Below are positions 22,684-33,010 of a stretch of 64,000 nt of DNA, one piece after another (the stretch's first letter is position 1; every line of letters starts with the position of its first letter). Source of the stretch: [Pantoea] beijingensis (GTDB lineage: Bacteria > Pseudomonadota > Gammaproteobacteria > Enterobacterales > Enterobacteriaceae); the NCBI RefSeq assembly GCF_022647505.1, contig NZ_CP071409.1, positions 434,001-498,000 of the forward strand, given 5' to 3'. A program made the position numbers and the translations under genes. The notes below the pieces were generated by a model, which searched no databases, was not told the origin of the DNA, and was given only the letters and a program-made list of their open reading frames with translations.

Positions 22684-22689
22684 ATTATA
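22684..22689 (-). promoter_or_regulatory. Possible -10 of the aroQ-accBC promoter
   Basis: TATAAT on the minus strand, followed by GCCCGCCCC, about 110 nt before the aroQ ATG. No convincing -35 hexamer is seen at 16-18 bp, so this is a tentative call resting on the perfect hexamer and the GC-rich discriminator. Confidence 0.4.
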
Positions 22690-22807
22690 ACGATTTCGTT
22701 GCAATTAGCAGCTGAATACTGATCTTATCAGCGAAGATTATCAACTGCGAGTCATGGCGGGGGGCTGTTGACCTCAGAATCTGTGTGCTGGAACACACAT
22801 TAGCGCA

Positions 22808-23410
22808 TTAGCGTGAGAGCCATTTACGGAATTTTTTATAGCGCCACACCAGCAATATGGCCGCAATCAGTGCATAGAGAATCGGCTGCGGTGACAGGAT
22901 TTTCACTGACCACAGATAGTGAATAGGTGCGAGAATAGCCACAATGTAAATAAAATTGTGCAGCGTTTGCCAGCGACGACCGAGTTTGCGCTGTGCTTGC
23001 TGGAATGAAGTAACGGCTAATGCGAATAAAATACCCCAACTAATGATACCCAGCGTTAAATAGGGCCGCGAGAACAGCTCTGTTCCCAGTAATCCTAAAT
23101 TGTTAATACCTAATTCAAGCACGGAATAACTGATCAGATGCAACGTTGCCCAGGCAAAGCACCATAATCCCAACAGGCGGCGTGTCCGAATCAATAATGG
23201 TTGTTTGCCATAACGTGCCAGCGGCGTGACCACTAAGGTTGCCAGTAATAGTTTCAACGCCATTCTGCCGGTGTAATGTTGTATATCCTTTGCCGGATCG
23301 GCGCTGAGCCAGTTCTGATCAATGGACAGGATTAGCCAGAGTAACGGTAAAAATGCTGCCAGATGTAGCAGCACTTTCAGGCCTGTAATCTGCTTTAATG
23401 TCAGGCGCAC
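22808..23410 (-). CDS. msrQ: Heme-binding membrane subunit MsrQ
   Basis: 200 residues, about six membrane helices, ferric-reductase-like family (YedZ). It passes electrons from the quinone pool, through bound heme, to the periplasmic methionine sulfoxide reductase MsrP. Typical segments are [16 protein letters not shown] at the N-terminus, [19 protein letters not shown] near residue 41, [19 protein letters not shown] near 77 with the helix His, and [20 protein letters not shown] near 145 with further heme-ligand His candidates. It starts immediately after the msrP stop codon, so the two form one operon. Confidence 0.95.
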   Translation of the reverse strand: MRLTLKQITGLKVLLHLAAFLPLLWLILSIDQNWLSADPAKDIQHYTGRMALKLLLATLVVTPLARYGKQPLLIRTRRLLGLWCFAWATLHLISYSVLELGINNLGLLGTELFSRPYLTLGIISWGILFALAVTSFQQAQRKLGRRWQTLHNFIYIVAILAPIHYLWSVKILSPQPILYALIAAILLVWRYKKFRKWLSR

Positions 23411-24415
23411 TCAATAGTTCTCCCGTAAATCAAGCCCACGATAGAGCGAAGCAACCTGTTCGGCATAGCCGTTAAATAACAATGTTGGTTGACGTTGTAC
23501 ATCGAGGATCCCGCCAGAACCAATGAAACGCTCGGTTGCCTGTGACCAGCGTGGATGATCGACATGCGGATTTACATTGGCATAAAAGCCATACTCATCA
23601 GGACCGGCAAGGTTCCAGGTGGTGGGGGGGCGGTCACGCGTTAGCTTGATATGTACAATCGATTTAATCCCCTTGAAGCCATATTTCCATGGCACCGTCA
23701 GGCGGATAGGCGCGCCATTTTGCGGCGGAAGTGCTTTTCCATATACGCCGGTACTCAGCAGTGTCAGCGGATTCATTGCTTCGTCCAACCTCAGCCCTTC
23801 AACATAAGGGTATTTTAACCCTCCGCCAATAAAGCGATCTTTCTGTCCAGGCATTTCATCAGGCGCGTAGACAGTTTCAAAAGCGACAAAGCGTGCATTG
23901 CTGGTGGGTTCAGCCGCTTTTAATAATTTACCCAGTTCAAAACCTACCCAGGGAATGACCATCGACCAGGCCTCTACGCAACGCATACGATAGATACGCT
24001 CTTCAAGCGGAAATCGCTTAAAGATATCGTCCATATCCAGGGTAAGTGGTTTCGCTACTTCACCATCAATACGCACTTTCCAGTCGGTAGTATTAAGGCT
24101 GCTGGCGTTGGCTGCGGGGTCGGCTTTATCAAGCCCAAATTCATAATAGTTATTGTAGCCCGACACTTTATCTTCCGGCGTCAAAGGAAGTGAGGACTGC
24201 CATTCTTCAGGACGAGTAAAATCGAGTGGTTTACCTGCCGGGGCAGGCGGTCGGTCATTCCCTTTAAACCAGGAGAGGAGATCGGCATGCGCCGCAGTGG
24301 GGAGCGCCATTGCCGCCGTGGTGATACCTAACGTTTTAAGAATATCGCGCCGCCGCTGATTGAAAAAGCCTTCAGGTGTGACGTCAGCGTCGGTCAATTT
24401 ATTCACAGGCTTCAT
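23411..24415 (-). CDS. msrP: Periplasmic methionine sulfoxide reductase MsrP (molybdopterin)
   Basis: 334 residues. Repairs oxidised methionine in periplasmic proteins. A Tat signal is present: twin arginine in [10 protein letters not shown] near residue 21, hydrophobic stretch [14 protein letters not shown], cleavage after AHA. The sulfite-oxidase-like Mo domain shows [18 protein letters not shown] near residue 140, where the Cys is the molybdenum ligand, and [20 protein letters not shown] near 235. It lies directly upstream of its electron donor MsrQ. In E. coli the pair sits elsewhere under HprRS control; here it lies beside aroQ and acuI, and no equivalent regulator is in the window. Confidence 0.96.
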   Translation of the reverse strand: MKPVNKLTDADVTPEGFFNQRRRDILKTLGITTAAMALPTAAHADLLSWFKGNDRPPAPAGKPLDFTRPEEWQSSLPLTPEDKVSGYNNYYEFGLDKADPAANASSLNTTDWKVRIDGEVAKPLTLDMDDIFKRFPLEERIYRMRCVEAWSMVIPWVGFELGKLLKAAEPTSNARFVAFETVYAPDEMPGQKDRFIGGGLKYPYVEGLRLDEAMNPLTLLSTGVYGKALPPQNGAPIRLTVPWKYGFKGIKSIVHIKLTRDRPPTTWNLAGPDEYGFYANVNPHVDHPRWSQATERFIGSGGILDVQRQPTLLFNGYAEQVASLYRGLDLRENY

Positions 24416-24502
24416 CAGAAGACCCTCAAAAGAGAATAGACGTTATCCAGCATGGTTAATCACGCGTCATCTGGCGAGCTTTTAGTGAAAAATATGAAAT
24501 TT

Positions 24503-24528
24503 CCTGGGCGCGTTGCTTTGCGCCCGGG
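24503..24528 (-). terminator. Probable terminator after acuI
   Basis: Arms CCTGGGCGC (24503-24511) and GCGCCCGGG (24520-24528), one wobble pair, 8-nt loop. On the minus strand the run that follows is GAAATTTCATATTTTTC, a loose T-rich tail. It lies just after the acuI stop and before msrP. Confidence 0.6.
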
Positions 24529-24534
24529 CTTCGT

Positions 24535-25512
24535 CTATCGAATCCTTACCAGGACACGCCCTGTTATATCATTATTAAGCAGTTTAGCCGCGAAGTCTGC
24601 GGCTTGCGCCAGTGGAATTTCGGTAGTTGCCTGTTGGTAGAAAGAGGTTGGGAGTGTTTTAACCAAACGCTTCCAGACTTCCGTCCGCCGAACGGCGGGC
24701 ACCATGACCGAATCAATTCCCTGCAGGCGTACATTACGTAAAATAAACGGCATGACGGTAGTAGACAACGCAAAGCCCCCAGCCAGCCCACAGGCAGCAA
24801 CCACACCGTTATAATGCATCTGCGGCAGTACATTGGCGAGCAACACACCGCCTGCCGTATCGATTACACCAGCCCAGCGTTGTTTTTCAAGTGGGCGGCT
24901 ATCACCGGAGAAATCGCTGCGGGGAAGAATTTCACTGGCACCGAGCTGATATAAATAGTCATGAGTATGGTTGCGCCCACTGACCGCGACAACGCGATAG
25001 CCCAGCGCATTTAGCAGCGCAATAGCTGTACTGCCCACGCCACCGCTGGCGCCGGTGACCAAAATTTCACCGTTTTCAGGGGTAATACCACCTTCTTCAA
25101 GCGCCATTACACACAGCATGGCGGTAAAACCGGCAGTTCCGATGATCATCGCATTGCGTGCCGTTAATCCTTCGGGCAACGGGACCAGCCATTCAGCATT
25201 AACGCGTGCCTGTTCTGCTAACCCTCCCCAGTGGGTTTCCCCTACGCCCCAACCGGTAAGTAAAACGGATTGACCTGTATGAAAACGCGGATCTTCACTT
25301 TTATGTACGGTGCCGGAAAAATCGATCCCGGGGATCATCGGAAAGGTCCGAATAATTTTTCCTTTACCGGTAATCGCCAGTGCATCTTTGTAATTGATTC
25401 CCGACCAGTCCACATCAATGGACACGTTCCCTGCGGGTAATGCATCAGCTGAGACGTCTTTTACCGTCGCGCTCATTGTCCCTTCAATCTGTTCAAGAAA
25501 TAATGCTTGCAT
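24535..25512 (-). CDS. acuI: Acrylyl-CoA reductase (NADPH), YhdH/AcuI type
   Basis: 325 residues from the ATG at 25512 (MQALFLEQIEG), preceded by CAGGGGAG; the longer in-frame start at 25605 is not conserved. Medium-chain dehydrogenase/reductase without the structural-zinc cysteines. It reduces toxic acrylyl-CoA to propionyl-CoA with NADPH in the AcuI family. Visible are GINYKDALAITGKG near residue 37, IPGIDFSGTV near 60, the nucleotide loop TGASGGVGSTAIALLNALGY near 150, and the C-terminal DITGRVLVRI. It is divergent from csrD, as yhdH is in E. coli. Substrate is inferred from the family. Confidence 0.93.
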   Translation of the reverse strand: MQALFLEQIEGTMSATVKDVSADALPAGNVSIDVDWSGINYKDALAITGKGKIIRTFPMIPGIDFSGTVHKSEDPRFHTGQSVLLTGWGVGETHWGGLAEQARVNAEWLVPLPEGLTARNAMIIGTAGFTAMLCVMALEEGGITPENGEILVTGASGGVGSTAIALLNALGYRVVAVSGRNHTHDYLYQLGASEILPRSDFSGDSRPLEKQRWAGVIDTAGGVLLANVLPQMHYNGVVAACGLAGGFALSTTVMPFILRNVRLQGIDSVMVPAVRRTEVWKRLVKTLPTSFYQQATTEIPLAQAADFAAKLLNNDITGRVLVRIR

Positions 25513-25733
25513 AAGACTCCCCTGAAATATTTCCCATGATACGTAAAGGTATTCTCTAAAGACTATACTCGCCAAAAGAGTCTGTTTATGTCCGAAGGCA
25601 AACAAAACCCCATCCGGTTATGTTATTTTCTCCGTTTGCGTCGTTGGGTATGCTTACTGTCGGGGCTTCTTCACTGTCATTCACGTTCACTGTTTAATGA
25701 CGTTTCTTATAACCGCAGTTAAAAGGCACAGGG

Positions 25734-27683
25734 ATGCGATTAACTAACAAACTATCTGCGTTTATAACCTTGCTGAGTGCACTGGCGATGGTGCTAATGC
25801 TTGTCGGCTGTGCACTGAGTTTTTACTATCTTAGCTATCAACGGCTTGAGCATCGGGTCGAAACGATTTCCACCGAAATCGACAGTGCATTAATGAGTCA
25901 GACGCCAGAGGAGATCACGCCCTGGCTTCAAAGAATGATGATGCCGTTAAATATCGAGAACATTGAGATCCTTGACGGTGAGCAAACGATACTCACACTC
26001 TCACGCCACCAACACGCTCTGATTGATGACACACCGAACCGTTTTCATCAGTCAGAGAAGCAATTAATACATCATCCCACGATGGTTGTGCGAATCCTCT
26101 GGCTTGATCCGGCAAATACTTGGTTTAGTTCATATATTGGTGCTTCCACAGTGACGGCGGTTGTCATCGTCACTATCATTATGTCGCTGATTTTACTGAC
26201 ATCTCATCGATGGTTATACCGGCAGCTTAAAGGTATGGAAAATCTTGAGGCCCGAGCCCAAAAAATTGTGATGGGCGAACGCGTTGGAGTCGGATATGGC
26301 TCGGTGCATGAATGGCCGCCACTGGCTAGCGCGGCTCTCGATCTGCTATTAAACGATCTGCAGGAAGCGGGGGAGCAGCGCACGCGTGTGGATAAGCTTA
26401 TCCGGGCTTTTGCCGCTCAGGATGCTAAAACAGGCCTTCACAACCGGATGTTTTTTGATAACCAGCTGGCGACATTACTGGATGATCCTGAGGATGTGGG
26501 GACGCATGGCGTGGTGATGATGATCCGCTTACCTGACTTTGACATGCTACGTGAGCGCTGGGGATATCAGGCGGTTCAGGACTATTTGTTCGATCTGGTC
26601 AATATGCTGTCGACATTTGTGATGCGTTATCAAGGCGCGTTGCTGGCCCGCTATTTCCGCAGTGATTTTGCGGTGCTATTACCGCATCGCACACTAAAAG
26701 ATGCGGATAGTATTGCGATGCAACTGATTAAAGCCGTTGATTCGTTACCGCCAACCAGCATGCTGAATCGCGAAGATATGATTCATATCGGCGTGAGTGG
26801 CTGGCGTAGCGGGCAAACAACCCAGCAGGTAATGGATAATGTGGAATCTGCAACGCGGCAGGCCGCATTGCCTGGCGGCAATAACTGGTCTGTGAGTGAG
26901 GGAAGTACTCACTACGCCGGGCGGGGAAGCGTCAAATGGCGTACGTTACTTGAACATACACTCAATCGTGGCGGCCCACGGCTATATCAGAAGCCCGCTG
27001 TGCTGCAGAAAGGCAACGTTCATCATCGTGAACTGATATCACGGATTTTTGACGGTGAAAAAGAACTGGCCGCCGCCGAGTATATGCCGCTGGTGCAACA
27101 AATGGGCATGGCAGAAGCCTACGATCGCCAGATGATCATGCGGACACTATTTCTAGTCAAAGCCTGGCCGGAAGAGACGCTGGCGATGCAGATTACTATC
27201 GACTCTTTATTACAACGACCTTTCCAGCGATGGCTGCGTGATATGTTGTTGCAATGCACTAAATTACAAAGAAAACGTTTTTTATTTGAACTTGCGGAAG
27301 CGGATGTGTGTCAACACATCAATCGATTGCAGCCGGTGTTCCGTTTGCTTTTTGGATTTGGCTGTCGCGTTGTGATTAATCAGGCAGGTTTAACCATGGT
27401 GAGTACGGCTTATATTAAACAGTTCAAGGTTGAACTGATTAAGCTTCATCCGGGATTGGCACGCAATATCGAAAAACGCACGGAAAATCAGCTCTTTGTA
27501 CAAAGTCTGATTGAGGTTTGTAAAGCAACAGAGACGCGTATTTTTGCTACAGGCGTCCGCTCACGAGCGGAATGGCAGACGTTATCGGACTTAGGCGTGA
27601 CGGGGGGGCAGGGCGACTTTTTCGCTGCCTCTCAACCGGTTAACAGCAACGTAAAAAAATATTCGCAAAGATATCGAGTTTAG
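25734..27683 (+). CDS. csrD: RNase E specificity factor CsrD
   Basis: 649 residues. Inner-membrane protein that directs RNase E to degrade the small RNAs CsrB and CsrC, so controlling CsrA activity. Two membrane helices (about residues 10-30 and 135-158) flank a periplasmic domain, followed by a HAMP-like linker, a degenerate GGDEF domain (RYFRSDF in place of GGDEF near residue 304) and a degenerate EAL domain (FDGEKELAAAEYMPLVQQ). The lost catalytic motifs are normal for CsrD, which does not make or cleave cyclic di-GMP. It lies upstream of mreBCD as in E. coli. Confidence 0.96.
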   Translation: MRLTNKLSAFITLLSALAMVLMLVGCALSFYYLSYQRLEHRVETISTEIDSALMSQTPEEITPWLQRMMMPLNIENIEILDGEQTILTLSRHQHALIDDTPNRFHQSEKQLIHHPTMVVRILWLDPANTWFSSYIGASTVTAVVIVTIIMSLILLTSHRWLYRQLKGMENLEARAQKIVMGERVGVGYGSVHEWPPLASAALDLLLNDLQEAGEQRTRVDKLIRAFAAQDAKTGLHNRMFFDNQLATLLDDPEDVGTHGVVMMIRLPDFDMLRERWGYQAVQDYLFDLVNMLSTFVMRYQGALLARYFRSDFAVLLPHRTLKDADSIAMQLIKAVDSLPPTSMLNREDMIHIGVSGWRSGQTTQQVMDNVESATRQAALPGGNNWSVSEGSTHYAGRGSVKWRTLLEHTLNRGGPRLYQKPAVLQKGNVHHRELISRIFDGEKELAAAEYMPLVQQMGMAEAYDRQMIMRTLFLVKAWPEETLAMQITIDSLLQRPFQRWLRDMLLQCTKLQRKRFLFELAEADVCQHINRLQPVFRLLFGFGCRVVINQAGLTMVSTAYIKQFKVELIKLHPGLARNIEKRTENQLFVQSLIEVCKATETRIFATGVRSRAEWQTLSDLGVTGGQGDFFAASQPVNSNVKKYSQRYRV

Positions 27684-29043
<1,360 letters not shown>

Positions 29044-29106
29044 CCTGCCAGAGCCAGAGGTGCATCCGTTGCTCTCTGGCTTGTTGTCGAGGAATACTCA
29101 GAGTTT

Positions 29107-30171
29107 ATGAAGCCGATTTTTAGCAGGGGACCTTCCCTGCAGTTTCGCCTGTTTTTGGCGGTTATCATCGCTATTGGTGCGATTATTGCTGACAGCCGGA
29201 TGGGTGCCTTCACCCAAGTTCGTACCTACATGGACACGGCGGTTAGCCCATTCTATTTTCTGGCCAATGGCCCACGCCAAATTCTGGACAGCGTTTCTGA
29301 AACGTTAGCTTCCCGTCAGCAGCTTGAGCTTGAAAACAAAGCCCTGGGGCGCGAACTTTTTCTGAAAAATAGCGAATTGCTGATGCTGGGACAACTTAGG
29401 CAGGAAAACGCACGGCTACGTGAATTGCTTGGTTCACCACTTCGGCAGGACGAGCAGAAGATGGTCACCCAGGTTATTTCCGCCGGGACCGACCCGTATA
29501 CTGACCAGGTTGTCATTGATAAAGGCAGCGCCAATGGCGTTTACGAAGGCCAGCCGGTAATCAGTGATAAAGGCGTTGTCGGGCAGGTTGTTGCCGTCGG
29601 CAAGATAACCAGCCGTGTGCTGCTTATTTGTGACGCCTCTCATGCGTTACCTATTCAGGTATTACGTAATGATATCCGCGTAATTGCTGCCGGTAACGGT
29701 TGTACTGAAGATCTGCAACTGGAACACTTACCGGGTAATACTGATATCCGTGTGGGTGATGTATTGGTCACGTCAGGATTAGGTGGGCGCTTCCCTGAAG
29801 GTTATCCGGTTGGCGTCGTTTCATCGGTGAAAGTCGATACCCAACGTGCCTATACTGTGATTCAGGCACGTCCTACTGCGGGCCTGCAGCGTTTGCGTTA
29901 TCTGTTGCTACTATGGGGCGCAGATCGTAACGGCGATATGCCGATGGCACCGAATGAAGTACACCGTGTAGCGAATGAAAGGTTGATGCAAATGATGCCG
30001 CAGGTATTACCTCCGGCAGACTCGATGGGGCCGCCTGCGCCTGCGCCTGCGACTCAGGAGGGAAGCGCCTTACCAGCCAGCCCCTCACCTTTGACGTCGG
30101 GTGGCGCTATTCCCGCTCCCGCTGATAATACTGCTGCGCCCCAAGTGCCAACACCGGGAGGCCAGCCTTGA
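29107..30171 (+). CDS. mreC: Rod shape-determining protein MreC
   Basis: 354 residues. Bitopic inner-membrane protein of the elongasome linking MreB to MreD, RodA and PBP2. One membrane helix (about residues 12-30), then a coiled coil (around residues 65-100, with [20 protein letters not shown]) and the beta-sandwich periplasmic domain ([35 protein letters not shown]). The C-terminal tail from about residue 300 is rich in Pro and Ala and poorly conserved, as in other MreC proteins. The stop overlaps the mreD start. Confidence 0.97.
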   Translation: MKPIFSRGPSLQFRLFLAVIIAIGAIIADSRMGAFTQVRTYMDTAVSPFYFLANGPRQILDSVSETLASRQQLELENKALGRELFLKNSELLMLGQLRQENARLRELLGSPLRQDEQKMVTQVISAGTDPYTDQVVIDKGSANGVYEGQPVISDKGVVGQVVAVGKITSRVLLICDASHALPIQVLRNDIRVIAAGNGCTEDLQLEHLPGNTDIRVGDVLVTSGLGGRFPEGYPVGVVSSVKVDTQRAYTVIQARPTAGLQRLRYLLLLWGADRNGDMPMAPNEVHRVANERLMQMMPQVLPPADSMGPPAPAPATQEGSALPASPSPLTSGGAIPAPADNTAAPQVPTPGGQP

Positions 30172-30656
30172 GCAGCTATCGTAGCCATGGTCGCTGGGTA
30201 ATCTGGCTCTCTTTTTTAGTGGCACTTATCCTGCAAATTATGCCATGGCCCGATCAGTTCTATATGTATCGTCCTTCCTGGTTATTGCTGATTTTAATCT
30301 ATTGGGTGCTGGCGTTACCGCATCGGGTCAATGTGGGAAGTGGGTTTTTAATGGGCGCTATCATGGATCTCATCTCCGGTTCTACTTTGGGGGTGCGGGC
30401 CCTGGCATTGAGTATCGTTGCTTATCTTGTGGCTTTTAAGTTTCAGCTTTTCCGCAACTTAGCTTTGTGGCAGCAGGCGTTAATGGTTATGGTTCTGTCG
30501 CTAGCCATGGATGTCGTTGTTTTTTGGGCGGAATTTTTAGTGATCAATGTCTCATTTCGACCCGAAATTTTCTGGAGCAGCGTAATCGACGGTATTCTGT
30601 GGCCCTGGCTATTCTTATTAATGAGAAAAATTCGCCGCCAGTTTGCTGTTCAATAA
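30168..30656 (+). CDS. mreD: Rod shape-determining membrane protein MreD
   Basis: 162 residues with about five membrane helices. It starts at a rare TTG (30168-30170), which overlaps the mreC stop (TTGA) and has GGGAGG 7 nt upstream; the protein from there matches E. coli MreD ([19 protein letters not shown]), which uses GTG. Conserved segments are [20 protein letters not shown] near residue 51 and [15 protein letters not shown] near 125. It completes the MreBCD scaffold; yhdE follows after 8 bp. Confidence 0.96.
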   Translation: MSSYRSHGRWVIWLSFLVALILQIMPWPDQFYMYRPSWLLLILIYWVLALPHRVNVGSGFLMGAIMDLISGSTLGVRALALSIVAYLVAFKFQLFRNLALWQQALMVMVLSLAMDVVVFWAEFLVINVSFRPEIFWSSVIDGILWPWLFLLMRKIRRQFAVQ

Positions 30657-30664
30657 GGACAATT

Positions 30665-31246
30665 ATGCTATCCCTCTATCTTGCCTCCGGCTCACCGCGT
30701 CGACGTGAACTGTTGACGCTGCTTGGTCTGCGCTTTGAACGTTTGAAAACGGACGTTGAAGAACAGCGACGTCATGAAGAAGATGCCGAGCACTATGTGC
30801 TGCGCCTGGCGCGTGAAAAGGCCCTGGCTGGTGTAGCGGTAGCAGCGCAGGATTTACCCGTGCTGGGTGCGGATACGATAGTCGTGCTAAATGGTGAGGT
30901 GCTGGAAAAACCAAAAGACGAACAGCACGCGCAACTGATGCTGGCAAAACTTTCCGGTGAAACGCATCAGGTGATGACGGCCGTCGCTCTGGCGGATCGT
31001 GAACAAATTATTGATTGCCTGGTTATCACTGATGTCACTTTCCGTTTGTTATCGGCAGAAGATATTGTTGACTATATCGCCAGCGGTGAGCCAATGGATA
31101 AAGCCGGGGCATATGGTATTCAGGGGATTGGCGGGCTCTTTGTACGAAAAATTAATGGCAGTTACCATGCGGTTGTCGGATTGCCTTTGGTGGAAACTGA
31201 AGAGTTGTTCCACCACTTCCAATCATTGCGTAGAGTGAGAGGATAA
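30665..31246 (+). CDS. yhdE: dTTP/UTP pyrophosphatase, Maf family YhdE
   Basis: 193 residues from the ATG at 30665. Maf-type nucleoside triphosphate pyrophosphatase that hydrolyses dTTP, UTP and modified pyrimidine nucleotides, a house-cleaning enzyme. Motifs are [19 protein letters not shown] at the start, VRLAREKA-type [11 protein letters not shown] near residue 50, [19 protein letters not shown] near 68, and the [16 protein letters not shown] segment near 145 typical of the YhdE branch. It lies between mreD and rng with 8-bp and 1-bp gaps, so it is in the same transcription unit. Confidence 0.96.
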   Translation: MLSLYLASGSPRRRELLTLLGLRFERLKTDVEEQRRHEEDAEHYVLRLAREKALAGVAVAAQDLPVLGADTIVVLNGEVLEKPKDEQHAQLMLAKLSGETHQVMTAVALADREQIIDCLVITDVTFRLLSAEDIVDYIASGEPMDKAGAYGIQGIGGLFVRKINGSYHAVVGLPLVETEELFHHFQSLRRVRG

Positions 31247-31247
31247 T

Positions 31248-32717
31248 ATGACGGCTGAATTACTGGTTAACGTCACGCCATCAGAAACGCGAGTGGCTTA
31301 TATTGACGGTGGGATCCTGCAGGAAATCCATATTGAGCGTGAGGCACGTAGGGGCATCGTCGGTAATATATATAAAGGGCGTGTCAGCCGGGTGCTTCCC
31401 GGTATGCAGGCGGCGTTCGTTGATATAGGCCTGGATAAGGCCGCGTTTCTTCATGCCTCAGACATTATGCCTCATACCGAATGCGTTGCGGGTGAAGAGC
31501 AGAAAAATTTCAGTGTGCGTGATATTTCTGAGCTTGTGCGCCAGGGACAGGACCTGATGGTACAAGTGGTTAAAGACCCACTAGGCACCAAAGGTGCTCG
31601 CCTGACTACGGATATCACCCTGCCATCACGTTATCTGGTTTTCATGCCGGGTGCTTCACACGTGGGCGTATCACAGCGTATTGAAAGTGAGGCTGAGCGT
31701 GATCGCTTAAAGAAGGTGGTTTCTGCTTATTGTGACGAGTTGGGTGGTTACATTATTCGGACTGCCGCTGAAGGCGTAGGGGAAGATGAACTGGCCTCAG
31801 ATGCTGCGTTCCTTAAGCGTTTATGGACCAAAGTGATTGAGCGTAAGAAGCGAAATAAAACTCGCTGCCGTTTGTACGGTGAAGTGGCGCTTTCGCAGCG
31901 GGTGCTACGGGATTTTGCCGGTGCCGAGCTTGATCGAGTGCGTATAGATTCACGTCTCACTTATGAACATCTTATTGAATTCACCAGCGAATATATCCCT
32001 GAAATGACGGAAAAGCTGGAGCTTTACAGCGGTAAGCAGCCGATTTTCGATCTGTATGATGTGGAAAATGAGATTCAGCGCTCGCTGGACCGCAAGGTGG
32101 AATTGAAATCAGGCGGTTACCTGATTATCGACCAGACTGAAGCAATGACAACGGTGGATATCAACACTGGTGCCTTCGTCGGCCATCGTAATCTCGATGA
32201 GACTATCTTTAACACAAACATTGAAGCTACCCAAGCGATCGCCAGACAATTACGGTTACGTAATCTTGGCGGGATCATCATTATCGATTTTATTGATATG
32301 AGCAACGAAGAGCATCGTCGTCGCGTGCTGCATTCGCTGGAAACTGCATTGAGTAAGGATAGGGTCAAAACGGGTATCAATGGTTTTTCACAGCTTGGGC
32401 TGGTGGAAATGACGCGCAAACGTACGCGGGAAAGTATTGAACACGTGCTGTGTCATGACTGCCCGGTATGTAAAGGGCGGGGGACATTGAAAACGGTGGA
32501 AACCGTCTGTTATGAGATCATGCGTGAGATTGTCAGGGTGCACCATGCTTATGATTCGGACCGTTTCCTGGTATATGTTTCTCCTGCCGTGGGTGAGGTG
32601 CTGAAAAGCGAAGAGTCACATGCTCTGGCAGAAGTCGAAATCTTCGTTGGCAAACAGGTAAAAATCCAGGTTGAACCGCTCTATACGCAGGAGCAGTTTG
32701 ACGTGGTAATGATGTAA
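31248..32717 (+). CDS. rng: Ribonuclease G
   Basis: 489 residues. Endoribonuclease of the RNase E/G family that matures the 5' end of 16S rRNA and cleaves some mRNAs. An S1 domain (about residues 38-128, GNIYKGRVSRVLPGMQAAFV) is followed by the RNase H-like and 5'-sensor domains; catalytic aspartates are in TTVDINTGAF near 305 and IIDFIDM near 345, and the Zn-link is CPVCKGRG near 405. It lacks the C-terminal scaffold of RNase E. AGGATAAT precedes the ATG. It lies 1 bp after yhdE. Confidence 0.97.
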   Translation: MTAELLVNVTPSETRVAYIDGGILQEIHIEREARRGIVGNIYKGRVSRVLPGMQAAFVDIGLDKAAFLHASDIMPHTECVAGEEQKNFSVRDISELVRQGQDLMVQVVKDPLGTKGARLTTDITLPSRYLVFMPGASHVGVSQRIESEAERDRLKKVVSAYCDELGGYIIRTAAEGVGEDELASDAAFLKRLWTKVIERKKRNKTRCRLYGEVALSQRVLRDFAGAELDRVRIDSRLTYEHLIEFTSEYIPEMTEKLELYSGKQPIFDLYDVENEIQRSLDRKVELKSGGYLIIDQTEAMTTVDINTGAFVGHRNLDETIFNTNIEATQAIARQLRLRNLGGIIIIDFIDMSNEEHRRRVLHSLETALSKDRVKTGINGFSQLGLVEMTRKRTRESIEHVLCHDCPVCKGRGTLKTVETVCYEIMREIVRVHHAYDSDRFLVYVSPAVGEVLKSEESHALAEVEIFVGKQVKIQVEPLYTQEQFDVVMM

Positions 32718-33010
32718 CATTTTTTTATAAAAACAGATGACCTGTGGCCTATTCCCTGTTTGTTTCCGTCATATACTTTAAGTTTACTTTGGTTAAGGCA
32801 TTCTTAATGCCCGGCATTTGCTCCTGAGCAGGCTTTGTGGAGCGTGCAACAAGATGATGTCAGGAATAAATGCGCTAAAAATGCGCCTTTATTTCAGATA
32901 AAATATGCACTCTTGCCCAAATTCGCCTTGTTGGGTTCCGCTTGCGGAGCAATAAAGAGATTTTGCCGGCTTACCATCCGCGACCCTGTGCGGAAAACAA
33001 GGAGAGGTGT

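Noticed and set aside
25734..27683. CsrD as an active diguanylate cyclase/phosphodiesterase
   Set aside because: The GGDEF site reads RSDF and the EAL site is also degenerate; this is the expected state for the RNase E specificity factor CsrD.
29098..29280. Minus-strand frames across mreB and mreC
   Set aside because: Shadows of the strongly conserved mreBC coding frames, with Arg/Ser-rich low-complexity products.
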